Source of the DNA: Alentia gelatinosa
Lineage: Eukaryota; Annelida; Polychaeta; Phyllodocida; Polynoidae
Direction: 5' to 3'
Assembly: GCA_950022655.1 (NCBI GenBank)
Contig: OX465583.1
Span: forward strand, 10,561,798 to 10,625,797
Length of the DNA: 64,000 bases
Each line of letters starts with the position of its first letter. Position 1 is the stretch's first letter. Positions 10,208 through 20,640 of this stretch are shown piece by piece. Both the position numbers and the translations under genes were made by a program. The notes below the pieces were generated by a model. The model was not told the origin of the DNA. It did not search any database and was given only the letters and a program-made list of their open reading frames with translations.

Positions 10208-10878
10208 CAGGCTGTTGACCCCAATTAAAAGAGGTCATGTCCTCGACCAATGAGAGGTGTTGAGACGTTCATCATCCGAGCGACTCCACGCCCCCTCGAC
10301 CGCGAACTGATCAAAGACGCCGTTACGTGTCATTTGATTCGTTCTTTCACACTCTCCCAGCGGGTACAGACACCGGCCACGCTTCACTGCGCCAAGCCGA
10401 ATCTATGCCCGTGGGGGTTTCCAATTCCATCTGACCACCATTATGCATCTCAAGAAGGTATAAGTTGATGATCGAGAGATTAAAAACCATCAAATTAGAA
10501 CGTTATGGCGAATAATGCAGCCTCTGGAGGGCCCTCTAAGGGGAATCCCTTCGAGCAACGTCGGGACTGCTGCCATAAGTCCGTCTTTTATCAGGTTTCA
10601 ACCGTCATCGCGTTCAATCAACCAACCCTAGGACTCGCAGGTTTGGTCAGCGTTTACTTCTCGTTGTGTTATTTTCGACAACAATTACGCACCACTACTC
10701 TTTGTAGCTGACCGCAGCTTTGCCGCGTATTCGGGCGCTGAGGCGGGTGGTTGAATTGTTTTCCAATTCTATTTTCATTTTTACTGATCTTCCATGTTTC
10801 GTATACATAGAACGATCAGTAGGGCCTTTGTAGTCCTCCGCTTCGGGCTTCAAATCCTCCCAGTCTTTCTCTCTCGAG
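10208..10878 (-). other. Element 1 pol / extra-ORF intergenic region
   Basis: About 670 bp with no convincing ORF. It contains a block shared with element 3 (about 10,515-10,580 here; 42,335-42,390 there, with GTTGCTC.AAGGGA) despite lying outside genes, and so is a candidate control region for the internal promoter. Confidence 0.45.
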
Positions 10879-11829
10879 TCAGACGGGGGGTATCTTTACC
10901 TTACGCGGACGACCAGGCTTCCGCCGTGTTGGCGGAGGGCCCTTGCAACTCTTACCGGCTTTGACCCGGGACTTCCCTGCCCTGCGAGTGGGCTTCGCTG
11001 AAAGTGGTACCGGCTGGGGCGGGGACTCCGTGTTATCAGAGCCAGCTCTATTGCGCGTACAGTGCCATGTTCTCAATCGAGCAACATGCGACTTATAGCG
11101 CTTCCGTGTCCATTCATCTTCGATGACTACTGTCATCTCTGACAGCACTTTGACTATAACAAACGGACCATCCCAGTTTGGGGCGAGTTTTACATTCAGT
11201 AACGGTGAGTGATATCGTATTACTCAGTCTCCAACCTGGAACTTTCTCGGCTTTAGTCGAACATCATGTCCCAACCTCTGCCACTCCGCGGCTTTCTCTA
11301 GGCCTCGCCTTGCTCGGTAATAAGCCTCCACAAAGCCTTCCCAAAGTTTTTCCACGAACCCTATAGGGCAGGGTATCTCAACGGAGACTCCCGGCACCCC
11401 ATAGACAATGTTTGCAGGCATCACAATCTCTTCTCCGAAGACAAGTAGATTAGGTGAACACCCCGTACTAGAATGAATAGTACCATTGTAAGCGTGCGCT
11501 ATAAATGGTGCTAACTCATCCCAGTTACTGCGGCTTTCATTGACCATCGTGCGTAAGCACTGTATCAACGTTCAATTGAACCGCTCTTCCATCCCATCTG
11601 ATTGAGGACGATACGGGTTGGTGCGTGTTTTCTTGATCTCTAATATTCTACACATTTCCTGCCAAATTTGAGACTCAAATTCTCTTCCCTGGTCGGAGTG
11701 TAAAATACTCGGAGCTCCGAAACATAGCACCCAATTCTTCACAAGTGCTTCCGCGCAGGTAGCAGCTTTGTGATCTTTCATGGGATAGATCTGCACATAT
11801 TTTGTGTAGTAATCCATCACCACCATCAT
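10879..11829 (-). pseudogene. Element 1 integrase core and C-terminal tail
   Basis: Continues pol after a frame break. The DDE triad is visible: D in VVMDYYTKYV, D in HSDQGREFES, and E in the GMEERFN segment, with the D-35-E spacing of Ty3/retroviral integrases. Two in-frame TGA codons (near 11,570 and 11,222) replace arginine codons that element 3 retains as CGG. The tail ends in TRRKPGRPRKVKIPPV, which contains an AT-hook-like RKPGRPRK. Because of the TGA codons this copy is inactive. Confidence 0.85.
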
Positions 11830-13970
11830 GCAGGTATTGCCGTCATCGGACTCATCGCAAACCGGACTCCAAATAGCTCTTGTTGTAAGGGCATCTTCCC
11901 TATGCCTTCGCTGGGCTTAACCCTACAACAGACTGCGCATTCTAGAATCCATCGCTCTATGTCGGCGTTCATTCCGGGCCAGTAGTAATGTCGCTTTATT
12001 TTAGCGGCAGTCCTCTTTTTTCCGAAATGTGCCGAACTTCTATGCTCATGACACAGAGTCAAAAGTCCAGGACGCAGTGCTATGGGTACAACCAACTGTA
12101 AATGTCTCCTTACTGGACACACTGTGGTTCTCATCCTATATAACACGTTATCCATCACAGTCAACTCCGTCCATTGACTACAGAGTATTTGGAACTCCCG
12201 GTTTTCTATTGAGAGTTCCTTTCCTCGTGGTCTATGGAGGCCATTCTTTACCAGTTTAATCAACCGGAACATATCCGGATCACTCTGTTGAGCTTCTCGG
12301 GTCTGTTCCAGTGTCCACTGATAAAACGCGGGATCAGGATTACCCATCTGGTGCAATGCAGCCAAGATAGCATCATGTTCCCCACAGTCTACACAGTCGG
12401 GTTGCCCACACTTACGCAATGGTCTCCGGGAGAGACTATCCGCGTTAATGTGTGATTTACCGGGTCTGTGTTCTATCTGACAGTTCTTAAGTCCGAATTC
12501 GGATAAAGCTGCCAGCCATCTTCCGATCATCCCTTCGGCGTCTTTAAAGTTAAAGAGCCATTTCAACGAGGAATGATCCGTACGTAACGTGAAATCTCCA
12601 CCTCCGAGGAAGTGTCGATATTTCCTTACGTATACTACTACAGCGAGAAGTTCTCTCTTTGTAGTGCAGTAGTTCCGCTGTGCCTTATTCAAGCTATTAC
12701 TTGCAAAAGCAATGGGAACTTCTACTCCGTTCTGTATCTGAGACAGTGCCGCTCCAATACTGTCATTGCTCGCGTCGGTATCAAGGATGAATCGACCCTG
12801 AGGCAATGGATAATGGAAGACCGGAGTCTCTTCAAACTTTCTCTTTAGTCCCGAGAACGCTTCCTCGGCCGCGGAATTCCATAGAATATCCTTCGACTTT
12901 CCGGCTTTGTCTTGGACTACATACTGTTGCAAAGCATGGGCAGTTTCGGAAAAACCCGGGATAAAGTCACGATAATATGAACAGAATCCGAGGAAAGATC
13001 TTACTTCTTTTATATTCCGGGGTCGAGGCCATTTGGCCACTACTTCCAACTTGGATGGGTCAGCGCGGATACCATCACCCGCAACTATCCTACCCAAGTA
13101 CTCCACTGATCGTTTGAACAGTTTACATTTCTGAGGTTTGAGTTTCAAGCCGTAAGACTCTATACGTTCAAAGACCTCCGCTAGGTTATTCAGACATTGT
13201 TCCACGGTTTTCCCGAAAACAATTATGTCGTCTAAATAAACCAAACATTTCTTCCACTGCAAGCCTCTCAGCATCTGATCCATCATGGATTCAAACGTAG
13301 CCGGGGCATTGCAGAGGCCAAAGGGCATTACTGTAAATTCATACAGCCCTTCGTGGGTAGTGAAGGCAGTTTTCGGCTGATCCTCACTAGCCATCTTTAC
13401 CTGCCAATATCCGGATTGGAGATCCAAGGTACAAAACCATTGGTTCCCCCCGAGAGAGTCGAGACTCTCATCGATCCGTGGTATTGGATAGGCGTTCTTT
13501 CGGGTGATACCGTTCAGTTTTCTGTAGTCAATACAGAACCGGCAAGTACCATCCTTCTTAGTAACCATCACCACAGGGCTGGCCCAAGGGCTTTCGCTGG
13601 GTATGATCACATCTTGAGAAAGTATTTTCCGTAACTCCTCTTCCAAAGCTTCCCGCTTTATGGGCGGTAGTCTCCGGTAGGGTAGTCTAAATGGAATGTT
13701 TCCCTCTGTATCTATGTGGTGCTCTGCACGATCAGTTCTACCCAATGGGTCTCCTGGCCGCGCAAAGATCTTATTCCACCTTCCTAGCATAACTCTTAAT
13801 TCCCGTTGCTCCGCGCTTGTTAGGGCATCTGCAGCAGTGATCAGAGTTTCTAGGGTCTCGTGCAGAACTGCAGACCCGGGATCTTTTTCCGAGTTTGTGT
13901 TCACGCACCCAATCCTCTCTTCTCTCGGGTCGTTGTCGATAGATGAAATACCTAGAGGACGGACCTCCAC
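11826..13970 (-). CDS. pol: Element 1 reverse transcriptase, RNase H and integrase zinc domain
   Basis: 714 codons. RT motifs include CRFCIDYRKLN, LDLQSGYWQV, MPFGLCNAPATF and the catalytic YLDDI near residue 245. RNase H follows from about residue 395 (LDTDAS, TTKRELLAVV, RTDHSSLKWL). The integrase HHCC zinc domain lies near residues 640-690 (HEHRSSAHFG, YYWPGM, CAVCCRV). The order fits Ty3/Gypsy pol. Relative to element 3, about 39 bp are missing near 11,835 and the frame breaks just before the first catalytic aspartate of integrase. At the 5' end a one-base shift near 13,975 separates this ORF from the protease ORF. Confidence 0.92.
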   Translation of the reverse strand: MEVRPLGISSIDNDPREERIGCVNTNSEKDPGSAVLHETLETLITAADALTSAEQRELRVMLGRWNKIFARPGDPLGRTDRAEHHIDTEGNIPFRLPYRRLPPIKREALEEELRKILSQDVIIPSESPWASPVVMVTKKDGTCRFCIDYRKLNGITRKNAYPIPRIDESLDSLGGNQWFCTLDLQSGYWQVKMASEDQPKTAFTTHEGLYEFTVMPFGLCNAPATFESMMDQMLRGLQWKKCLVYLDDIIVFGKTVEQCLNNLAEVFERIESYGLKLKPQKCKLFKRSVEYLGRIVAGDGIRADPSKLEVVAKWPRPRNIKEVRSFLGFCSYYRDFIPGFSETAHALQQYVVQDKAGKSKDILWNSAAEEAFSGLKRKFEETPVFHYPLPQGRFILDTDASNDSIGAALSQIQNGVEVPIAFASNSLNKAQRNYCTTKRELLAVVVYVRKYRHFLGGGDFTLRTDHSSLKWLFNFKDAEGMIGRWLAALSEFGLKNCQIEHRPGKSHINADSLSRRPLRKCGQPDCVDCGEHDAILAALHQMGNPDPAFYQWTLEQTREAQQSDPDMFRLIKLVKNGLHRPRGKELSIENREFQILCSQWTELTVMDNVLYRMRTTVCPVRRHLQLVVPIALRPGLLTLCHEHRSSAHFGKKRTAAKIKRHYYWPGMNADIERWILECAVCCRVKPSEGIGKMPLQQELFGVRFAMSPMTAIPA

Positions 13971-14868
13971 TGTATATTACTCGGCCAACAACGTCACCTT
14001 TCTTCAACACTATGCTCCCCGTAGTATGATTACTCACGGGTATAGATCCGATCCGAGCTCCACCCATAAGGGTGTCCCAAGCCTGTAATCCTTTGTCTGG
14101 AAATAACATCGGATCAGGCTCAAACATAGCATCTGCCAACGGCAAGTCACCTTCCCCAGCTATTAGCACATTTACCATCTGCTGAGGGGCGATGCTTACA
14201 TCCTGCCTGACAGAGACCACTGAAGAAATCCGTCTACAGGAACATTCTACTTCCAGCTGTTCCGGGTGTTTAATCCGAAGCAGGCCTTGCTGAAGGTCCA
14301 ATGACACTCCATACAACGCTTGGAAGTCTATTCCAATTATTCCATTCTCTTCGATATCACTGAGTATGGGACTCCACACTAATTCAGTGTTACCTACTGA
14401 GATCGGGATAATCACTTTGCCGTAGCACTTCAACGGAGTACCATTAGCAGCCCTTGCACTTGCTTCCGAAACTTTACATTCCGGATCAAATTCAAAAGTC
14501 TTATATAAACTGTGGTTCAACACAGAGCGGCTTGCTCCCGTATCAACCAACAAATCTACTTTCAACCCCTGAATTCTCACAGGCACATACCATCGTCTCC
14601 CCCCTAGAGGAGAAGGCTGCTGAATAAACCGGGAAATACCATCGAGGGTCCCAAGGTCCCATCCACGCTGGCGTAACCATTGTAAGCAGGGATGTCTCGG
14701 AGATAGATAGCGAGAACAAATTGTAGCAATCTGACTCGAAATCTCTTCCTCTCTGGTCTGAGTAAGATTCACTTTACTCGCTGGTTCTCCAGTTTGTGTA
14801 CTCAGGCGTACAGTTGCAGGGGCTACTGTCTCGCCACTTACCGTAGCCCGTTCTAGTTTACCGGATCC
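13771..14868 (-). CDS. Element 1 protease (pol N-terminus)
   Basis: The frame opens after a TGA at about 14,869-14,871 and overlaps the gag end. It encodes a retroviral-type aspartic protease: the active-site motif is LLVDTGASRSVLN, with a later hydrophobic …GIIGIDFQALYG segment as the expected flap/C-terminal region. It is in the -1 frame relative to gag, so it would be made as a Gag-Pol fusion by frameshifting. The last ~65 codons of the open frame are out of register with the family because of a lesion near 13,975. Confidence 0.85.
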   Translation of the reverse strand, partial: GSGKLERATVSGETVAPATVRLSTQTGEPASKVNLTQTREEEISSQIATICSRYLSPRHPCLQWLRQRGWDLGTLDGISRFIQQPSPLGGRRWYVPVRIQGLKVDLLVDTGASRSVLNHSLYKTFEFDPECKVSEASARAANGTPLKCYGKVIIPISVGNTELVWSPILSDIEENGIIGIDFQALYGVSLDLQQGLLRIKHPEQLEVECSCRRISSVVSVRQDVSIAPQQMVNVLIAGEGDLPLADAMFEPDPMLFPDKGLQAWDTLMGGARIGSIPVSNHTTGSIVLKKGDVVGRVIYSGGPSSRYFIYRQRPERREDWVREHKLGKRSRVCSSARDPRNSDHCCRCPNKRGATGIKSYARKVE

Positions 14869-16643
14869 TCATGAGGGGGAGGCAAAGCTAGAGGGCCGTC
14901 TGTGGTTTCTACAGCAGCCAGCTTCTGGGGACATTCCGGAGAAATGTGCCCAGTCTTTCCGCACTGCCAACAACGTCGAGTATCCAATTGGTTTTTCTCC
15001 AATTGCGATAACCTTTCGTTGATCTGCAGCAACAATTCCGTAACAGTAGGTGATTCCTTGGAATCTTTACCCACGGCCTGTTCTGTCACCTGAGGGTTCC
15101 CATTTCTGGGCCTCCCTGGATTCAACCGGCCACGGCCCCTACCGCGGAAACCACGGCGTCCGAGTACCATTGACCGCACTGCGGAGAGTACATCCTCCAT
15201 TTCGGGGTCGCTGGTTTCTTCGGTCGCCAACTCATCCTGTTCCCAGGATGGCGTTAGCATGGCAACCCGGGTTTTACTCGCAGGTTTTCCATACTGTCCA
15301 AACAGAGCACACCTTTGTTCATAGGCGTCCACTATTTTCAACACCTGTATGAGGGTCATACCAGGCTCCCATTTCGAGACCACCTCTGTGCGGATGTCCT
15401 CGTCTCTGAGACCCTTCACAAACTGAGTTTGTAGATCCTCATGCAGTGCCGGTGAGTCCAGTCTAGTACCGGGGTAAACCTCCATCAGCAATTGCTGTAA
15501 GGCTAACCCGTAAGCACGGGCGGACTCGTCTTTACCCTGTATCCGACTTAGAAAAGTCGAACGAGGGTTCAGCGTTACTAGCTGCCCACAGTAATAGGAC
15601 GCCACTTCTACAAGGGCATCCCATCCATGCGTAGCCGAACGCCGGTAGGCGCGTAAAGCAGCCTCACCGGGTCCATCTTGCAACGCTCTCATGAGGTACG
15701 GCAATGCATCCGTAGTACTCCACCCATTGCACTGGACATCCTCACAGAACCCGGCAAACCAGTGTTCCCACACCATTCCTTTACCAAAAGGCTTCGGAAT
15801 AATGGCGTTACGTCTGGCCGTTTCTGCCGGTCTCACAATCGGGACATTCCTAGCCTGTGCTAGAGATCGATTGAACACCCGATCCGCGTTACTCTCCGCA
15901 AGCACAGGGTTAAGTCCTAATTCAGCTATCGCGGAATTAGACAGTACTCCCCTATCACTAGCATGCGTAGAGTCTTTCAGAGAGTCCGTTGGGGAAGCAA
16001 AGTTCACCATCGGAGGTCTCCGATCTATTCGTGGCGGAGTAAATACACGAGGACCCGTTGCATTCCCTTGTGGGGAGTATACGTGATCCTTGGTCACACT
16101 CTGCCAACCTGGCGATGGAGTCCTATACTTTAAAGCATAGTCTGCCTCTGCGCGCTGTGTGCGCGCCAATACCGCCTTTTCTTGATCCTCGGCCAAAGCA
16201 AGCTGTTCTTTCTGCACTCGCAGTGACTCAGTGGCTACCTTGGCCCGAGAATACACATCTTGCAACATCAACTTAGCAGTATCTTGCTCTTCGAGTAGAC
16301 GCTGCTTCGCTTGACGTTGCTCGGCTTCATGATTGATCCGAGAATCGATCTTAGGCCGGGTTACTGGGGTTTCCCCACGCTCAGGACCCTCCTCGGAATC
16401 GCCTATTCGGCTTACTCCTTCCAGGTCCTTTTCTTCCATGGAGTCCGCTCTAGGGGTCCCCATGTGGAGCACGGTTGAGCTTAGTTGCTCAGCCACGTTC
16501 CTCGCAGCCTTCTTCCGCGACTGGCTAGCAGCTGCCACTGGAGTACGGACATCTTGTGTCTTCTCCGGGCTGGCTACGCCTTCTGCGGCAGGGCTCTGCT
16601 CGGCGATCTTTGACCGGGTTTTTACACCCGGCTTCTCCGCCAT
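14853..16643 (-). CDS. gag: Element 1 Gag
   Basis: 596 codons from ATG at 16,643; the frame is open upstream but that codon is the first ATG. The N-terminal third is charged and predicted coiled-coil (…LLEEQDTAKLMLQDVYSRAK…). The capsid-like part includes KPFGKGMVWEHWFAGFCED and TFLSRIQGKDESARAYG, typical of Ty3/Gypsy retrotransposon Gag. A basic Arg/Gly-rich segment (GRRGFRGRGRGRLNPGRP) precedes one CCHC knuckle (CWQCGKTGHISPEC). It forms the particle and binds RNA. Intact in this copy. Confidence 0.92.
   Translation of the reverse strand: MAEKPGVKTRSKIAEQSPAAEGVASPEKTQDVRTPVAAASQSRKKAARNVAEQLSSTVLHMGTPRADSMEEKDLEGVSRIGDSEEGPERGETPVTRPKIDSRINHEAEQRQAKQRLLEEQDTAKLMLQDVYSRAKVATESLRVQKEQLALAEDQEKAVLARTQRAEADYALKYRTPSPGWQSVTKDHVYSPQGNATGPRVFTPPRIDRRPPMVNFASPTDSLKDSTHASDRGVLSNSAIAELGLNPVLAESNADRVFNRSLAQARNVPIVRPAETARRNAIIPKPFGKGMVWEHWFAGFCEDVQCNGWSTTDALPYLMRALQDGPGEAALRAYRRSATHGWDALVEVASYYCGQLVTLNPRSTFLSRIQGKDESARAYGLALQQLLMEVYPGTRLDSPALHEDLQTQFVKGLRDEDIRTEVVSKWEPGMTLIQVLKIVDAYEQRCALFGQYGKPASKTRVAMLTPSWEQDELATEETSDPEMEDVLSAVRSMVLGRRGFRGRGRGRLNPGRPRNGNPQVTEQAVGKDSKESPTVTELLLQINERLSQLEKNQLDTRRCWQCGKTGHISPECPQKLAAVETTDGPLALPPPHEDPVN
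14856..14862 (-). promoter_or_regulatory. Candidate -1 ribosomal frameshift site, element 1
   Basis: Minus strand G GTA AAC (gag-frame codons), directly followed by the gag stop TAG. Pol lies in the -1 frame and is open only from about 15 nt upstream. Element 3 carries G GAA AAC at the same place (37,900-37,906). The A-site AAC-to-AAA slip is the canonical one; the P-site slip is less standard. Confidence 0.45.
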
Positions 16644-16684
16644 CCTACCTCTCCAGTGATCTTCGGCTGTGCAAGCAGCCAAAG

Positions 16685-16702
16685 ATCCTGGTCACGGCAC
16701 CA
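16685..16702 (-). other. Element 1 primer-binding site
   Basis: Minus strand TGGTGCCGTGACCAGGAT begins 1 nt after the 5' LTR, complementary to a tRNA 3' end terminating in CCA. The identical 18 bases follow the 5' LTR of element 3. The tRNA species was not determined. Confidence 0.8.
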
Positions 16703-16703
16703 A

Positions 16704-17255
16704 TGTAGCGGTTACCCTCTAGTCGCTGAAAGTGTATTACCACTCTCCGCAATTGTCAGCCGACCAGAGGTTCCGAGACTAGTCGCTACCCTGTACTTAC
16801 CGTGCCAATACAGGTGGGTTCGGCTTTACCCACTGGAGAAGGGAGGGAGATCCGAGATCTACCAACTACCGCTTAACCGCGAATAGAAAACCAGACTCCG
16901 GACAGTTTCAGTTTACCGTTCGTTTATTACTGGAAGTAATACACAATCCGTTGGTGCTACGGGGCACCAACTAGCGCGGGAAGAGATACTGGTCTCTTCA
17001 ACGTTGAAAGGTGTTTCAACACAACCTAACCAACTCGTGAGGCTTCAGACATTCACTCCGTAAAGAGGCACCGTGAGAAGTCCTATCAACTAGCTGTGGA
17101 CTCGACCTTATATAGCGGCCGAGTTACGTAATGCGGGTGAACCCGCAGCATTTGCATACTGCGGGTCCGCCGGCCATACCGCACAGCAAGGATCGGCACT
17201 CGCGCCACCTAGTTCTAAAGTGAAACAACGCTGCTCGACTGCCCTGACCCCTACA
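16704..17255 (-). repeat. Element 1 5' LTR (intact, 552 bp)
   Basis: Uninterrupted copy. Minus-strand order: TTACGTAA (17,124-17,131), TATATAAG (17,107-17,114), AATAAA (16,923-16,928), then the primer-binding site. It differs from the other LTR at about six positions, including two in a GATC/AATT group near 16,750. Confidence 0.93.
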
Positions 17256-20168
17256 CTTTTAGTCTTTAAATTATTCAAGAAACAAATACGTGGAAAACTG
17301 CAGACGTGTAAAGGGGACATTGATAATACACACCTGAAAAATGCTGCTGTAGTCCACTGAGAAGACGTTTCTAGTTTTCTTTTAAGTATCTCCTAGATTC
17401 TGACAAACCAATTTCTCTTCTAGGCCTACACAATAGAAACTCAACATTATGCAAATGTTACACAGTTAAGGGCGGGAATATAGGATGGGGACTTCTCGTT
17501 GTGTTTACTTGGTTGTTATATTTCTTCTCATTGGCAACATAGGAGGTTACAGCACGTAGTATAGAATCAGGGCGTCCATCCTCATCGGGAGCCCAAAGCA
17601 GACTGGTTATATTGGTACCACTGAGGAGTGGCTCAGTGAGGACAAAGAGACACGTGAGAGACATGAGTGTCACTCATGATCACTCATGACTATATCGTGG
17701 CAAGCTCGTGACCAACTCATGATTAAACACCATCAGTATAACTATCAACATGCACTTAATAGTACGTAGCCTACAATAATAACATTCTTTGAGAATGTGT
17801 GCACTAAAATTATAGGGGACTGTGTTACACCAATTATGATCAAACACCCAGAACTGCAATTGATATTGTGGTAAAACTTTGTATTTTTAGACAGTTGAAG
17901 TCAACAACTCTTCTGTGCAGAATTCTGCAGCCCGACCTCTGAACCATGCTGCATCTTGAGGATCAGAAAATGTTACTCTTGAGGACTTGCCATTGTCACC
18001 CTATACCACAATCACCAGCAGGTGAAGGACATGCCTCTAAATCACAGAAAGTAAGTAGACACATGAGAGAGGTGTTAAAGAATTATAGTTGATGGATATG
18101 GTTGGATATGGTATAAGTAACAGTACATGCCAAATATACCATTTTTGTGAATATATATACACATTTTCATGACCAATCGAAAAATCTATTGTTTTCTTCT
18201 GGTTACATAACACATATTTCTTTTACTGAACCATTTAAAGATAGAACTATACAAAAAGTTACATATCTCTTAGCTATGTGTAATATGAGAAAACTGTATT
18301 CCTGTGGCCGAATTATTATTTTACTGAACCCCTGTCCCTGGCCATTGTAACCGAGGTCATAGACCGAGGTTATAATGGACAGAGTGAAGTTGTTATAATG
18401 GACAGAGGTTATAATGGACAGAGTGAAGTTGAAGAATACAGACTGAAGTTGGTTTGTTAAGATTGGTTGTTTGTTTCCTTTGAGATTTATCCATGTCAGA
18501 GGCTGCTAGGAAGTCCATCAAGAGGCTATTGAGGAAACTGCTTTCAGTTATAAGGACCCTCCAAGAAGTGAGACTCTGAAAAATATTTTGACCCAAAATG
18601 TGCCAGCAGGAACTTGGAGTAATCAGGCCACTTTTATAAATCATATATCGAACATCTGTTACCCAAAGGTTAAAAAGAATGAATCAGTGAAGTTCCTCCA
18701 AAAATTCAGTATCAGTGCCCCAAGTGCCCAAATATCTCATAGACTCAGACTTTTATGGGCATTTGATTTGATGCCACATACAAAATACATCAAAGCAATT
18801 GTGAATGAGCTAAAGCAGACAATGCTTCAAAATAGTTCAGTATTTTGATCCTGACTGGAGGTATATCACTGAAATGTCATCTACAAGTTCCTCCAGTTTT
18901 CGTTTGAATAGATAATTACCCGAGGTACTTACCTAGTACTGAAGGGGAAAAGAAGAGCTGGGTTTTACTAATATGGGAAGTAAAACTGGTTTTGATTACA
19001 TCTGCCACTGAGGATGGTACAGCAGGTGTTGTATGTTAGGCCGAGCAAGATAGTGGTGTGTTTCTTTGTTCAAATGACTGTGAGTTTGGTCTAACTAGAT
19101 TACTTAACATTGATTATCATATGCCATTCAGTGTTTTATGTTTGTAATTATGATACCATTTTCACATTAGTAAATATTTTTCTTTTTATACTGTACTCTT
19201 GGTAAATAGGTCCTCTTTAAAGCTGTATCATTAAGTATCCTTATTAGGGATGAGACCCTATCAATGATTAAGATTTGCATCTAAGAACTTGAACAAAATT
19301 TGAAATAGAAAAAGAATCATATGATATCTAAGTAGAAAATAAATAAAATAGGCTCTAATCAAAGGTTTATAATATCTAAGAAAGACAAATAAATCTTAAA
19401 AAAAAATAAAAAAAATTGAATAATCCAAATATGCATAATATATAAAAGTCGAAGAACATGTTTCTCTTTTGAGTATATCCCACTCTCTCTCCCTGATAGC
19501 TTAATAAACGTCTTTCATCTCCTTGGCCTAAACCATCCCTTTGACCCTGTTGCCATGGTGACTTATTTTATGACCGCCTCCTCTGACCACATACAGGTGA
19601 CCTAGTTACAAAATTTTGGGTTCTTATATACAGTAAGAGAAAAGGCCTTTTAAGGAGTTTCAAATCAATGTATCTAAGGAAAATAAGCAGTATAGATCAT
19701 AGAAAGATATATAATATCTGTCATATAGGATATATTGGATTATCTCTGAAGATTTGTGGATAAACCATAGAAATGAAGTAAGTGGAATGTTTCAGTTACT
19801 CCCCCTTAACACTAGTGTTTGTCCCCCATATTAGCCTGTATTTGTCCCACCAGAATATCATTTATAGATCTTAAATATACACTTGTGAACCTGGAAACAG
19901 TCTATTGCACTTACTTCCCTTTTGAATATCTTAATTTCATCAATAAAATAGGCTAAAATACAGTGATCACTAAACCCCACCATTCTCGCCCATACAAACC
20001 TATGGAGTAGGATAGAGGCGTGTGTTTGTTGTGAACCAGCCGCCATTGTTGCCATGGATACCACTTACCCGACCTATAGCCCTGATGACACTTCTGGCGT
20101 AACACAAGTTCAGCCAAAACATAACATCAACTGATATAAAATGGAAAATAAGACAATCTAATCCAACT
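17256..20168. other. Non-coding interval with short unassigned frames
   Basis: Mostly AT-rich. Around 18,337-18,440 a short unit with TTATAATGGACAGAG is repeated, possibly a transposon end. Around 18,590-18,850 a frame of ~85 codons is open on the plus strand but shows no recognisable domain. At about 20,040-20,060 the minus strand has a CpG-containing ATGGCGGC context that could be a first exon, with no supporting second exon. Nothing here is safe to call a gene. Confidence 0.35.
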
Positions 20169-20640
20169 TTGTCTGCTGATAGCCTTGAAAATCAGGTCAA
20201 GAACATGTGCATTGGGAACAACACTATCTATGAGAATTTCTGCAATGTCACTTCAAAAGTTTGTGAAAGTGACCAAGATGGGCATGTATCGCAGTTGTTT
20301 GTGTGGAAAATTCAAGCTGATCTTACAGATGCCATTTGCCTGAGAGACATAGACGAAGATGGCAAAGTAAATTATAAGAAACATGTCCACACAACAAGAA
20401 CACTTATTCCAACCGGATCAGCATATAAGTGTACTTGCAGTGTCTTCAGGACATTAGTACAGGATTTTAACAGAACAGACTTGGGCAACAGTGTGGGTAT
20501 ATTACAAGCATTGCCCTTGCATCTTCAGTTGTTGAAAAAGCAAAACACCATGTCAAAAATGATGTTTGCATTGTTTACTCAGATGATCAGATACAGAAAT
20601 TCTCTGTTAAGCATAACAATACTTTGACTTATGTCCATCT
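20169..20640 (+). pseudogene. Possible 5' exon of KDZ/HMGXB3-like gene (SWIM-like start)
   Basis: Open frame with YKCTCSVFRTL, which resembles the first Cys-x-Cys of a SWIM zinc finger. The paired Cys-x-His is not seen. After about 20,490 a different frame (…KNDVCIVYSDDQIQKF…) looks more protein-like, which implies a frameshift. It lies ~0.6 kb before an exon that fits the same gene family, so it may be an upstream exon of that gene. Weak evidence. Confidence 0.3.

Larger units (their letters stand above)
3094..17255 (-). mobile_element. Element 1: 14.2-kb Ty3-type LTR retrotransposon with extra ORF
   Basis: The two ends are direct repeats (TGTAGCGG...CCCTACA in plus orientation) of 552 bp once a nested transposon is removed. 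They differ at about six positions (~1%), so the insertion is recent. A 4-bp CTTT duplication flanks it. Minus-strand order is LTR, primer-binding site, gag, protease, reverse transcriptase, RNase H, integrase, TATA box, a large extra ORF, a ~1.4-kb 3' region, polypurine tract, LTR. RT-RNase H-integrase order marks the Ty3/Gypsy group. Coding lesions (frameshifts, two TGA codons, a deletion in integrase, a MITE in the extra ORF) mean this copy cannot be autonomous. Confidence 0.95.

Noticed and set aside
19858..20064. First exon of a host gene on the minus strand (ATGGCGGC context)
   Set aside because: No downstream exon or family match found; left as unassigned.
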